DNA from: Moraxellaceae bacterium UBA2477
GTDB taxonomy: Bacteria; Pseudomonadota; Gammaproteobacteria; Pseudomonadales; Moraxellaceae
Reading direction: 5' to 3'
Length of the DNA: 42,835 nucleotides
Assembly (NCBI GenBank): GCA_002342025.1
Contig: DDPD01000014.1
Coordinates: forward strand, 1-42,835
The stretch's first letter is position 1, and the number at the start of each line of letters is the position of its first letter. Below are positions 32,711-40,991 of the stretch, piece after piece. The notes under the pieces are model-generated. The model was not told where the DNA came from and searched no databases. It saw nothing but the letters and a program-made list of their open reading frames with translations. The translations under genes were made by a program, and so were the position numbers.

Positions 32711-33640
32711 ATGAACACTGCTACTGTGCTTGATTTCGCTGCCCATACGCCGGTGCAAAATAAGGCTATCCCTGTGCGGCATCTGGCGTTTAATTTCGAT
32801 GCCAGTCAGGCCGACGATAAGTTTTATTTACGTGCGGAATTGGCTACCGCCTACTTTGAAGCCCTGTCCATTTTTCTGACCTACGGCGAAGACCTGGTCA
32901 TTGATACCGCGCGTCATCATCGCCAGTTCCTCACAGACCCGTTACTCAAGCAGCGCGTCACCGCCTTGATTGGTCAGGAGGCGATTCATTCAAAAATGCA
33001 TAACGAATGGAATGATGTGTTGGCACAGCATCGCTTTCCTGTCCCCCTCTTCCGTTTCCTAGGCAGCAAGGTGTTCGAGTACGGCTTTAATCGATTCCCT
33101 CAGCCCTTGAAGCTTTCCATGATGGCGGGCATTGAGCATTTCACGGCGGTGCTGGCGGAATTCATGATGAAGCATGAAGATAATTTTTTCCAAACTAGCG
33201 ACGAGCAACAGCGCGCCTTGTGGATGTGGCACATGCTGGAAGAGTCTGAGCACAAAGACATCGCCTACGATGTGTACCAGACTTTATCGGCCAACTACCC
33301 CCTGCGGGTGGTGGGCTTCGTGATCGCCCTCATCACCATCACCGTATTAGTGCCATTCGCAGCAACGCTCATTCCGGTTATTCGTAAGCCGAGCAATGTA
33401 TTGAGCCTGAGCTACTGGAAAGATGTGAAACGCAGTGCCGCGCTGATTTTCGGTCGTGAAGACGGTGTTTACGGCAGCAGCATGAGCCATATCTTTGACT
33501 ATTTACGTCGAGACTTTCACCCGAATGATCATGACACCTCCGAATGGCTGGCCTATTACAAGCAGCGTCTGCTAGACCCCAAAACAGGATTGCTCGCACC
33601 GTATTTCGTGCGTGAATTTACCCCTGGCCTGCAAGCTTAA
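32711..33640 (+). CDS. PF10118 predicted metal-dependent hydrolase (diiron-like)
   Basis: Protein of 309 residues in the PF10118 family, annotated as metal-dependent hydrolase but never well characterised. Glu/His pairs resemble a ferritin-like dimetal site: E60, E90xxH93 (EAIH), E142-H143 (GIEHF) and E178xxH181 (ESEH). One membrane segment at about 199-225 follows this domain. First gene of an apparent operon with an SDR (22 bases on) and a Baeyer-Villiger-type monooxygenase. That company suggests an oxygenase or hydroxylase rather than a hydrolase, which is inference. Confidence 0.82.
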   Translation: MNTATVLDFAAHTPVQNKAIPVRHLAFNFDASQADDKFYLRAELATAYFEALSIFLTYGEDLVIDTARHHRQFLTDPLLKQRVTALIGQEAIHSKMHNEWNDVLAQHRFPVPLFRFLGSKVFEYGFNRFPQPLKLSMMAGIEHFTAVLAEFMMKHEDNFFQTSDEQQRALWMWHMLEESEHKDIAYDVYQTLSANYPLRVVGFVIALITITVLVPFAATLIPVIRKPSNVLSLSYWKDVKRSAALIFGREDGVYGSSMSHIFDYLRRDFHPNDHDTSEWLAYYKQRLLDPKTGLLAPYFVREFTPGLQA

Positions 33641-33662
33641 TCACTCCTGGGATACTTAAGTC

Positions 33663-34499
33663 ATGCTGAATTTTTTAAAAGGGCGAGCCACCAAGCCAAG
33701 TCACTCGGCGTATGCCGTAGTTACGGGAGCCGGCAGTGGCATTGGCCGTAGCTTTTCGCTGGAGCTGGCCCGTCGTCAGGGTGTGGTGGTGTGTGCCGAC
33801 ATTAATCTGGCAGCCGCCCAAGAAACGGTCGCGCTGATTGAGCAGGCCGGTGGCAGAGCGTATGCCGTGAGCTGTGATGTGGGCGAGGCGGAGGCGGTGC
33901 GCGCCTTGGCGGAAAACGCAGAGCAGTTACTGGGCCATGCGGTCACGCTGCTCATCAATAACGCTGGGGTGGGTCTGGGTGGCAAGTTTCATGAGCAGTC
34001 CTTAGACGACTGGAAGTGGTGCATGCACGTCAACCTATGGGGCGTTATTCATGGCTGCCATTATTTTGTGCCGGGATTTAAGCGAAATGGGCGCGGCGCC
34101 ATCATCAATGTGGCCTCCGCAGCGTCGTATACGGCGGCGCCGGAAATGAGCGCGTACAACGTCACCAAAGCGGGTGTGCGGGCGCTGTCCGAAACGCTAT
34201 ACGCTGAACTGAAATCGGACAACATTCGCGTGAATGTGTTGTGCCCGACCTTGGTGCCAACCAACATCATCAAAAATGGCCGTATTCCCGGACGCTACTC
34301 CGGCCTCGCCGATCATGCACTGATGAACTTTGCCATGACCACCAGTGACTCGGTGGCGAAACTGACCTTGGATAGACTGGATCAAGGCCAGCTCTATACC
34401 ACCCCTCAACTAGACGCCAAGCTGTTTTGGTTAATGAAGCGTCTAGCCCCGAATTGGTATGCCGACTTTCTCGGCCTGTCTTATCGTTTCTTAAAATAA
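33663..34499 (+). CDS. Short-chain dehydrogenase/reductase
   Basis: NAD(P)-dependent oxidoreductase of 278 residues. Cofactor motif TGAGSGIG (21-28), NNAG (99-102), catalytic S152, Y165 and K169 (YNVTK) are all present. ADIN after the second strand places an aspartate where NAD rather than NADP is usually favoured. The C terminus is longer than in a minimal SDR, as in the group found beside flavin monooxygenases. It lies between the PF10118 and monooxygenase genes, with 20 bases to the next start, so it could oxidise an alcohol to the ketone used by the monooxygenase. Confidence 0.9.
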   Translation: MLNFLKGRATKPSHSAYAVVTGAGSGIGRSFSLELARRQGVVVCADINLAAAQETVALIEQAGGRAYAVSCDVGEAEAVRALAENAEQLLGHAVTLLINNAGVGLGGKFHEQSLDDWKWCMHVNLWGVIHGCHYFVPGFKRNGRGAIINVASAASYTAAPEMSAYNVTKAGVRALSETLYAELKSDNIRVNVLCPTLVPTNIIKNGRIPGRYSGLADHALMNFAMTTSDSVAKLTLDRLDQGQLYTTPQLDAKLFWLMKRLAPNWYADFLGLSYRFLK

Positions 34500-34519
34500 T
34501 TACTCAAGGGTTATGTGAC

Positions 34520-36043
34520 GTGTCAGCCACTAAACGAAACGTAAAAAAGTCTAGCGCACACATTTATGACACCTTCATCGTGGGTGCTGGTATCTCGGGC
34601 ATTGCCGCTGCCGTGAAATTACGTGAAGCAGGGCTTCATGACTTTAAGATCATTGAGCGGGCCGCTCGCGTCGGCGGCACGTGGCGTGAGAACACGTATC
34701 CTGGCTGTGGCTGCGATGTGCCTTCTTCGCTCTACTCCTACTCCTTTTTCTTGAGCAGTAAGTGGAGCCGACTCTTCGCCAAGCAGCCCGAAATTCTGAG
34801 CTACTTGGAAGAAGTGAGTGACGCGCTACAGGTCACCCCACTAATCGATTTCAATACCTCGCTGGAAAGTGCCACGTGGGATGAGTCTCGTCATGTTTGG
34901 GTCCTTGTGACTAATCAAGGCGAATTTTTAGCGCGTTCCGTGGTTTTTGCCACAGGCCCCATAACAGAGTCGAAAACACCCGCGTTGCCGGGACTGGAGA
35001 CTTTCACGGGTGAAATGTTCCACTCAGCGCGCTGGAATCATAACTACGACTTGGCGGGTAAGCGCGTGGCTGTTATTGGTACAGGCGCATCGGCCATTCA
35101 GTTTGTGCCGGAAATTCAGCCCAAGGTGAAATCCTTGTTGGTGTTTCAGCGCACCGCTCCGTGGGTTCTGCCTAAGCCAGATATGCCCCTGGGTGACAGC
35201 GCCAAGCAGCTCATCGAACGTCTGCCGGTAATTCAACAGGGCTGGCGCAAAGCCGTTGCCAGCTCGCTGAATGCTGTGAATTTCGGGCTTCGTAACCCGG
35301 CGGTCTTGAAACCTATTAGCACGGCCGCTAAGCAGCTACTGAAATTGCAAATCAAAGACCCCGACCTGCGCCGAGCCGTGACACCCGACTTCACCTTGGG
35401 CTGTAAGCGCATTTTATTTGCCAACAATTACTACCCGGCTTTGCAGGCCCCCAACACCCGTTTGATCCCGCACGGATTAGTCGCGGTTGAGGGCAATACC
35501 GTGATTGCTGCCAACGGTGAGCGTCATGAGGTGGATGTGATTATTTGGGGAACCGGCTTTGAGGTTTCGCATCCGCCCATTGGCCGACATGTCATTAATG
35601 CGAACGGTGAGCGACTCTCGGACCTTTGGGTGAGTGGCTCCCCCGAAGCCTATTTAGGCGCAACCTTGGCCAATACGCCCAACGCGTTTTTAGTGCTGGG
35701 CCCCAATGTATTGGTCTACGACTCGTTTATTGGCCTGGCGGAAGCGCAACTGGGCTACATCGTGGATGGCATTAAGCAAATTAAAACACGCGGCATTCGT
35801 AAGCTAACCATCAAGCCCTCGGTACTGAAAGCGCATAACGAAAAAGTGCAGAAGCACCTACAAGGGACGGTGTTTAACAGTGGCGGTTGCCGCAGCTATT
35901 ACTTGGATCAGAACGGTCGCAACTTTGCAGCCTGGCCATGGTCGTTAGCAACCTTGCGTAAGCGGCTCAGTGCCTTCCACTTGGAAGACTACGACGTGGT
36001 GTATGAAGAGGCTAAGCAGGCGCTGTCGGCTGAAGTGGCTTAG
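34520..36043 (+). CDS. FAD-containing Baeyer-Villiger-type monooxygenase
   Basis: Flavin monooxygenase of 507 residues from a GTG start at 34520 (AAGGG upstream); the frame is open into the SDR gene but that part is not homologous. FAD motif GAGISG (22-27), GGTWRENTYPGCGCDVPS (52-69), the Baeyer-Villiger fingerprint FTGEMFHSARW (162-172, F-x-G-x3-H-x3-W) and the second dinucleotide motif GTGASA (187-192) are all intact. Such enzymes turn ketones into esters or lactones with NADPH and oxygen. The last codons overlap the stop of the convergent TetR gene. Confidence 0.9.
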   Translation: MSATKRNVKKSSAHIYDTFIVGAGISGIAAAVKLREAGLHDFKIIERAARVGGTWRENTYPGCGCDVPSSLYSYSFFLSSKWSRLFAKQPEILSYLEEVSDALQVTPLIDFNTSLESATWDESRHVWVLVTNQGEFLARSVVFATGPITESKTPALPGLETFTGEMFHSARWNHNYDLAGKRVAVIGTGASAIQFVPEIQPKVKSLLVFQRTAPWVLPKPDMPLGDSAKQLIERLPVIQQGWRKAVASSLNAVNFGLRNPAVLKPISTAAKQLLKLQIKDPDLRRAVTPDFTLGCKRILFANNYYPALQAPNTRLIPHGLVAVEGNTVIAANGERHEVDVIIWGTGFEVSHPPIGRHVINANGERLSDLWVSGSPEAYLGATLANTPNAFLVLGPNVLVYDSFIGLAEAQLGYIVDGIKQIKTRGIRKLTIKPSVLKAHNEKVQKHLQGTVFNSGGCRSYYLDQNGRNFAAWPWSLATLRKRLSAFHLEDYDVVYEEAKQALSAEVA

Positions 36044-36645
36044 CTAGGTTGTGCGGCGCTTGTAATGTAGCGCTGCACGATGCCGGCCAGGCCATCACAG
36101 AGCTGTTCAAAGCTTATGGGTGGTTTGGGGTCAGAAAGGTGATGCAGCATCATGTAAATGCCCGTGTTCACCATGATGTAGGCCATGGTGGGCAAGTCTT
36201 TGATGGCGCCATATTCGGGCTTATTCATGATGAACGCGGTCACCAGCTGCATCAGCATTTGCCGGATGGGATCTAAGTAAAGCAAGGAATCGCTGTCGAC
36301 CAGCTTGCGGGCGACTTTCAAATATCGGCCATCATCGCGTTGCAGCAGCGCGCCAAAATGCGTTAGCAACGTTCGTGTGCCCTGATCGGGGGGCAGATGC
36401 ATGATGGTCGGTGTCGTGTCCTGAATCAGCAGCACCACGTCTTGAATGAAGCGTTCATGCATGGCGGAAAAAATCGCTTCTTTATTGCTGAAGTACTCGT
36501 AGAGAGAGCCGATGCTGATGCCTGCAGTCTCAGCGATTTGGCGAGTCGTGGCTTGCGTACCGTGTGAAGCGACCGCTTGAAAGCCCGCTTCAAGAATGGC
36601 ATCTACGGTGGCCTTTGCACGACTCTGCTGGGGTTTTCTAGGCAT
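36040..36645 (-). CDS. TetR-family regulator of the monooxygenase operon
   Basis: DNA-binding protein of 201 residues with the helix-turn-helix TTRQIAETAGISIGSLYEYFSNKE at about 33-56 and an all-helical ligand domain. It is convergent with the monooxygenase gene with a 4-base overlap. Its ATG overlaps the stop of the methyltransferase gene as TAATG, so it has no promoter of its own in sight and is read from the upstream genes. Its likely target is the PF10118-SDR-monooxygenase operon, by proximity only. Confidence 0.88.
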   Translation of the reverse strand: MPRKPQQSRAKATVDAILEAGFQAVASHGTQATTRQIAETAGISIGSLYEYFSNKEAIFSAMHERFIQDVVLLIQDTTPTIMHLPPDQGTRTLLTHFGALLQRDDGRYLKVARKLVDSDSLLYLDPIRQMLMQLVTAFIMNKPEYGAIKDLPTMAYIMVNTGIYMMLHHLSDPKPPISFEQLCDGLAGIVQRYITSAAQPS

Positions 36646-37250
36646 TAAGCCGTTTTCTCCGCCATCGCCACCGTATACACCTTGCCTTGCTTGAGCTTGT
36701 CGTAATTGCCAAACACTTCCTTCAGCGTCCGGCCCATGAACTCGCGCAAACCATTAATGGTGACCACGTAGAAGCGGCCACCGGGTTTGAGGCGCGATAG
36801 GCTGTCGAAGAGAAACAGGTAGTGCTGCTCCTTGCTGGCCTTGGCGGGCAAATTGGACACAATGAGGTCGAACTTCAGCGCGGGATCAATGTGCTGCAAG
36901 CCATTCGAGAGTTGAGCTTTCGCGTTCCCGATACGATTTAAGGCGCAGTTACGATTAGCGTATTCCACGGCCATAAAGTCTTTATCGACCATCAGCGTTT
37001 GGCCCTTAGGCGCTTTACGCGCCATGGCCATGCCGAGCGGGCCGTAACCACAGCCGATATCGAGGCAGTCGGCATCTTCAGCAATCTCCAGATACTCAAG
37101 CAGCATGTGCGTGCCGGCATCAATGGCCTCGGGCGAAAAAATACCCCAGGTCGTGGTGAACTGCAGCGTCTCGCCCAGCAGCGTGTCACTGAAGCGGATG
37201 TCTTCGCGCCAGCGCGTTATGGTGGCTTTATCGGGGGCGGGGTTGGCCAT
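36645..37250 (-). CDS. RsmC-like class I methyltransferase
   Basis: S-adenosylmethionine-dependent methyltransferase of 201 residues. The SAM motif is LDIGCGYGPLGMAMA (near 63-77), with the acidic residue after strand 2 in VDKDFMAVEYA. The post-motif SNLPAK stands where RNA and protein N-methyltransferases have NPPY/NPPF; the change to NLPA is shared with small RsmC/YbxB-like proteins. Target unknown, possibly rRNA. It begins 1 base after the lipoprotein stop on the same strand. Confidence 0.82.
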   Translation of the reverse strand: MANPAPDKATITRWREDIRFSDTLLGETLQFTTTWGIFSPEAIDAGTHMLLEYLEIAEDADCLDIGCGYGPLGMAMARKAPKGQTLMVDKDFMAVEYANRNCALNRIGNAKAQLSNGLQHIDPALKFDLIVSNLPAKASKEQHYLFLFDSLSRLKPGGRFYVVTINGLREFMGRTLKEVFGNYDKLKQGKVYTVAMAEKTA

Positions 37251-37251
37251 A

Positions 37252-37614
37252 TTAGTTAGCGGGTGTCGCCGGTGGGGTAGAACCGTTAGGCAGGGTCAAC
37301 GGGTTAGCCCGAATAGACTGGTAGCCAGTCACCGCTTCCGCTTTTAAGGTTTCCCCCAGTGTCACATTGGCTTCACCTTTGGCGAGTTCTGCTTTGCCTT
37401 CATCAAGTAATTTTTGTGCACGAGCAATCTTATCATTGCCAGATTTAATGGCTTTTTGGCCAGACACCGAGAGCTTTTCGCCGCGAGTCCATTTATCTGC
37501 GAGCGCTTGTTGCTCAGCACTGCGTTGTAAAAGGCTTTCGCCAAAACTAGGCATATTGCTGCTGGCACAAGCACTGAGTAGTAAGGTGAGGGCTACAGGC
37601 GTTAGAAGACGCAT
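37252..37614 (-). CDS. Small lipoprotein of unknown function
   Basis: 120 residues. The lipoprotein signal ends with LLLSACAS (Cys16). The mature part is mostly charged helix (about 30-95, rich in Ala, Lys, Glu, with SGNDKIARAQKLLDEGKAEL), likely a coiled coil, and ends in a Pro/Thr-rich tail. It resembles the small helical lipoproteins annotated as DUF4398-like, but the match is weak. Between the exonuclease III gene (11 bases upstream) and the methyltransferase gene. Confidence 0.75.
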   Translation of the reverse strand: MRLLTPVALTLLLSACASSNMPSFGESLLQRSAEQQALADKWTRGEKLSVSGQKAIKSGNDKIARAQKLLDEGKAELAKGEANVTLGETLKAEAVTGYQSIRANPLTLPNGSTPPATPAN

Positions 37615-37625
37615 CTAATATTTCC

Positions 37626-38393
37626 TTAAATATCGTAATCAATAACTAAAGGCGCATGGTCGGAGAATTTCTCCCCCATGTAAATGTCAGCGCTACGAAT
37701 AAGTGCACCGAGTTCGGGCGATACGATGTGGTAATCAATCCGCCATCCCACATTATTGGCGTAGGCTTGCCCGCGATTGCTCCACCAGGTGTAGCGCTCG
37801 GCTCGTTGATCTACAACTCGGAAGGCATCGACATAGCCGACCTCGTCGAAGAGCTGGGTCAGCCAGGCGCGCTCACGCGGCAGAAAGCCGGAGTTTTTCT
37901 GATTGCCGCGCCAGTTTTTCAGGTCGATTTCTTTGTGCGCGATATTCCAGTCGCCACAAATCACCAGTTTTTCGCCGGCCGCGCGACGGGCTTTCAAAAT
38001 GGGCATGAGTTCGAGCAAGAAAGCGTCTTTTCGGGCTTGCGCGGCATCAGACGCAGAACCGGAGGGTAAATAGAGCGAGACCACGGTAAGGTCGCCAAAT
38101 TGAGCTTCGAGCCAGCGGCCTTCGGTGTCGCAGAGTTCAAAGCCGAGACCGGTGCTGACACGGTCAGGCTTCTGACGTGAATAAATCGCCGTGCCAGAAT
38201 AGCCGGGGCGCACGGCATCAAAAAAGTAACGATGCCAGCCGGACGGATTGAAGGTCTCGGCTTCGAGCTGGTGCTCCTGGGCCTTGGTTTCCTGGATGCA
38301 GACGATGTCAGTGCCCGAGCTCTCTAGCCAGGTGAAGAAACCCTTGGTCGCGGCGGAGCGGATGCCGTTTAGATTGGCGGAAACGATGCGCAT
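37626..38393 (-). CDS. xth: Exodeoxyribonuclease III / AP endonuclease
   Basis: Base-excision repair nuclease of the ExoIII/APE1 family, 255 residues. Catalytic residues are all in place: N7, E35 (IQETK), Y108 (YLPSG), D148 and N150 (GDWNI), D220 (GWRIDYH), D245 and H246 (SDHAPL). In Pseudomonas this position, between rph and pyrE, holds crc, a homologue that works in carbon catabolite repression. The complete active site here argues for a real nuclease, although a dual role cannot be excluded. Confidence 0.93.
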   Translation of the reverse strand: MRIVSANLNGIRSAATKGFFTWLESSGTDIVCIQETKAQEHQLEAETFNPSGWHRYFFDAVRPGYSGTAIYSRQKPDRVSTGLGFELCDTEGRWLEAQFGDLTVVSLYLPSGSASDAAQARKDAFLLELMPILKARRAAGEKLVICGDWNIAHKEIDLKNWRGNQKNSGFLPRERAWLTQLFDEVGYVDAFRVVDQRAERYTWWSNRGQAYANNVGWRIDYHIVSPELGALIRSADIYMGEKFSDHAPLVIDYDI

Positions 38394-38395
38394 AT

Positions 38396-39682
38396 TTATT
38401 CCTTGCTGAGCGGTGGTTTATCACTATTCATAGCCGCCGCAGAGACCAGCGCAATGGCTGTGAGTAGCCACAAATAGACCACGACAAAATGTGGCTCGCC
38501 GCCACCCTTGGCCAAAAGTGCCGTGGCAATCATCGGGGCTAAACCGCCGCCGAGCACGCCGGCAATTTGAACGCCAAGCGAAATACCGCTGTAGCGCACG
38601 GCGGCGGGAAATTGTCGGGAAAATAGCAGCGACTCGGGTGCATACATGAGCGGAAAAACTAGGCCAATGGCAATCACCAGCGCCAACCCGGCGGACGCAA
38701 GTTCACGGCTGGCGAGCAGGGTAAAAAATGGCCAAACATAAAGCGCCAGTATGCTTAAACCGATTAAATAAAGTCGCTTTGCGCCGATGCGGTCCGCGAG
38801 CCAGCCGGCGAGCGGCATGGTGAGGAGTGACAATGCCGCGCCCGCGGTGATGGCGCTGAGTATTTCTGCTCGAGGGAGTGCCAAGGTGCCTGTTGCGTAG
38901 GCCAAGGCAAATGTCGCGGACAAATAGAACCAAGCGTTCTCCGCCATGCGCGCGCCAATAATGGTCAGCACGGGGCGGCGGTGATGTCGCAGGATGACCG
39001 CAAGCGGCGCTTGCACAGCAGTCTGCTGGGTTTTTAGTGACACAAACTCCGGTGACTCCGGTACACGGGAGCGTATCAGCCAGCCGACACCTAGCAGCAC
39101 GACGCTGGCCAGAAAGGGCAGGCGCCAACCCCAGCTCATCAGGTCTTCTTCCGGTAGTTGCGCGACAGCACCCATGGCCAGCGATGACAGTACTAAACCT
39201 GCACCCACGCCGGTTTGCGGCAAGCTGCCATAAAATCCTTTTTGATCTGGCGGGGCATGTTCGACCGCCATCAAAACGGCGCCGCCCCATTCGCCGCCCA
39301 CCGCGACACCTTGTAAGAAACGCAGCAGCACCAGAAGCGCAGCGGCCCAATAGCCAATTTGGTCGTGGGTGGGAATCAAGCCAATGGCGATGGTGGGTAT
39401 GCCCATCATCAGCAACGTCAGAATCAGCATGGCTTTACGGCCAACGCGATCGCCAAAATGACCAAAAACAATGCCGCCGAGCGGTCGGCCAATGAAGCCG
39501 ACGGCGTAAGTTGCGAACGCCGCGAAAAGGCCACTGAGGGGGTCCATTTCGGGGAAAAACAGTTTGTTAAACACCAGCGCGGCGGCAGTGCCATAAAGAA
39601 AGAAGTCGTACCACTCAATGGTGGTGCCGGCAAAGCTGGCGAGCCCGGCTATCCGGTGATGAGATTGCTTGGGGCTCGACAT
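38396..39682 (-). CDS. MFS transporter of the metabolite:H+ symporter type
   Basis: Membrane transporter of 428 residues with 12 predicted helices. Family marks are FAGTTIEWYDFFLYG at the N terminus, GRPLGGIVFGHFGDRVGRK in the loop between helices 2 and 3, and LRFLQGVAVGGEWGG in helix 4. These are typical of the ShiA/ProP/KgtP group, which import organic acids and osmolytes with protons. Substrate not predictable. The exonuclease III gene begins 2 bases after its stop, so they are probably cotranscribed. Confidence 0.9.
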   Translation of the reverse strand: MSSPKQSHHRIAGLASFAGTTIEWYDFFLYGTAAALVFNKLFFPEMDPLSGLFAAFATYAVGFIGRPLGGIVFGHFGDRVGRKAMLILTLLMMGIPTIAIGLIPTHDQIGYWAAALLVLLRFLQGVAVGGEWGGAVLMAVEHAPPDQKGFYGSLPQTGVGAGLVLSSLAMGAVAQLPEEDLMSWGWRLPFLASVVLLGVGWLIRSRVPESPEFVSLKTQQTAVQAPLAVILRHHRRPVLTIIGARMAENAWFYLSATFALAYATGTLALPRAEILSAITAGAALSLLTMPLAGWLADRIGAKRLYLIGLSILALYVWPFFTLLASRELASAGLALVIAIGLVFPLMYAPESLLFSRQFPAAVRYSGISLGVQIAGVLGGGLAPMIATALLAKGGGEPHFVVVYLWLLTAIALVSAAAMNSDKPPLSKE

Positions 39683-39699
39683 ACGATGGCCTCGATGTT

Positions 39700-40179
39700 T
39701 TAGCTGGCTTTGCGGCGGCGATACACCACTTCGCCATCGGACAGATCCTTCAAATTCATGCCCTCTGGTGAGATAGAAATCACCTCGAAGCGTTTCACGT
39801 GATTGGGCTTGATGAACTGTGATGGGTCGGAAACAAATTCGTTCAGCGTCAATACGCCATTTTTAACGGACCAACGAAAGCGCAGGCCGACTTTCACATC
39901 ACTGGTGTAGCCATCGTTATAGACATAGGTGGCGGTGGTATAACCCGTCGCACTGCCGTCTGCGAGGAAGGTGCCTTCACCATTAATCGTGGGTGATGTC
40001 GGAGCGTCCATTGCCTGCCACGTGCCCAGCAGCGCTTGCCTTAGCGCCAGATCATTGGCGGCATTATTGGCAGCGTCTTTAGCGCTGAGCTTGGCGGGTG
40101 TAAGGGCAAGACTCGGTGTGGCGATTAAGCTCAGCATGGGGAAAATAATAGCGCTAAGCAAAGCGGTGGTTTTAAACAT
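39700..40179 (-). CDS. Secreted protein of unknown function
   Basis: From the ATG at 40179 the protein has 159 residues and a signal peptide (LLSAIIFPMLSLIATPSLA, cleavage near ALA-LTP). The open frame runs 35 codons further to 40284 without a signal-like start, so I prefer 40179; the ribosome site is weak. The mature part has a short helical region then a beta-rich domain (LLGTWQAMD, GEGTFLADGSATGYTTATYV), reminiscent of lipocalin-like stress proteins. No family recognised with confidence. Divergent from pyrE across 125 bases. Confidence 0.7.
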   Translation of the reverse strand: MFKTTALLSAIIFPMLSLIATPSLALTPAKLSAKDAANNAANDLALRQALLGTWQAMDAPTSPTINGEGTFLADGSATGYTTATYVYNDGYTSDVKVGLRFRWSVKNGVLTLNEFVSDPSQFIKPNHVKRFEVISISPEGMNLKDLSDGEVVYRRRKAS

Positions 40180-40304
40180 AACGTAGTCACTGGCTTTGAT
40201 GGGTCGGAGCGATCTCAACGGCTGAGTTTGTATCATGGCATACGCCTGTTGCGACAGTCGCGTTATCATCGCCGACTCAGACATTCTCTATTTAGGTCTC
40301 GTCC

Positions 40305-40952
40305 ATGCGTGATTATCAACGCGAGTTCATTGAATTCGCTCTGGCCCAAGGCGTTTTGCGCTTCGGAAGCTTCACCCTAAAGTCCGGTCGTCAGTCCCCG
40401 TATTTCTTCAATGCCGGCCTGTTCAACACCGGCAAACGCTTGGCGGCGCTGGGTCGCTTCTATGCGGCCGCGATTGTGGACAGTGGTATCGAGGCCGATG
40501 TGTTGTTCGGCCCAGCGTACAAGGGTATTCCCATTGCCTCAGCCACAGCGGTGCAGCTGGCGGAAGAATTCGATCGCGATTTGCCGTGGTGCTTCAATCG
40601 CAAAGAAGCCAAAGATCACGGCGAAGGTGGCCTGATCGTCGGCTCGCCGTTAGCGGGTCGTGTGCTCATCATTGATGATGTGATTACCGCCGGCACCGCC
40701 ATCCGCGAAGTCATGACGCTGGTCCAGAATGCGCGTGCGGCAGCGGTCGGCGTGGTGGTCGCGGTCGATCGCCAAGAGCGCGGTAAGGGCGAGCTCTCCG
40801 CCATCCAGGAGGTGGTGCGCGACTTTGGTATTCCGGTGATTGCCATTATTAAACTCAACCAGATCATTGCCTATTTGGAAGAGACTGGGCTGCACGCTGA
40901 GCACCTCGAGGCCGTGCGCCGCTACCGCGACGAATTTGGTGTGGATGCCTGA
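40305..40952 (+). CDS. pyrE: Orotate phosphoribosyltransferase
   Basis: Joins orotate to PRPP to give orotidine monophosphate in pyrimidine synthesis. The 215 residues match E. coli PyrE (213). The PRPP motif is VLIIDDVITAGTA (about 120-132); FTLKSGRQSPYFFNAG near the N terminus and the flexible-loop KEAKDHGEGG are also present. The leader has an 11-base palindrome GCGACAGTCGC (40251-40261), too small to claim attenuation. It is the right end of the Pseudomonas-type yicC-rph-...-pyrE block. Confidence 0.96.
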   Translation: MRDYQREFIEFALAQGVLRFGSFTLKSGRQSPYFFNAGLFNTGKRLAALGRFYAAAIVDSGIEADVLFGPAYKGIPIASATAVQLAEEFDRDLPWCFNRKEAKDHGEGGLIVGSPLAGRVLIIDDVITAGTAIREVMTLVQNARAAAVGVVVAVDRQERGKGELSAIQEVVRDFGIPVIAIIKLNQIIAYLEETGLHAEHLEAVRRYRDEFGVDA

Positions 40953-40991
40953 TCGCTGATTTCTAGCTGGGCTCAAACAGGAGAGCTGCAC

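Noticed and set aside
40251..40261. GCGACAGTCGC palindrome as a pyrE attenuator
   Set aside because: The loop would be a single base and there is no T run or leader peptide.
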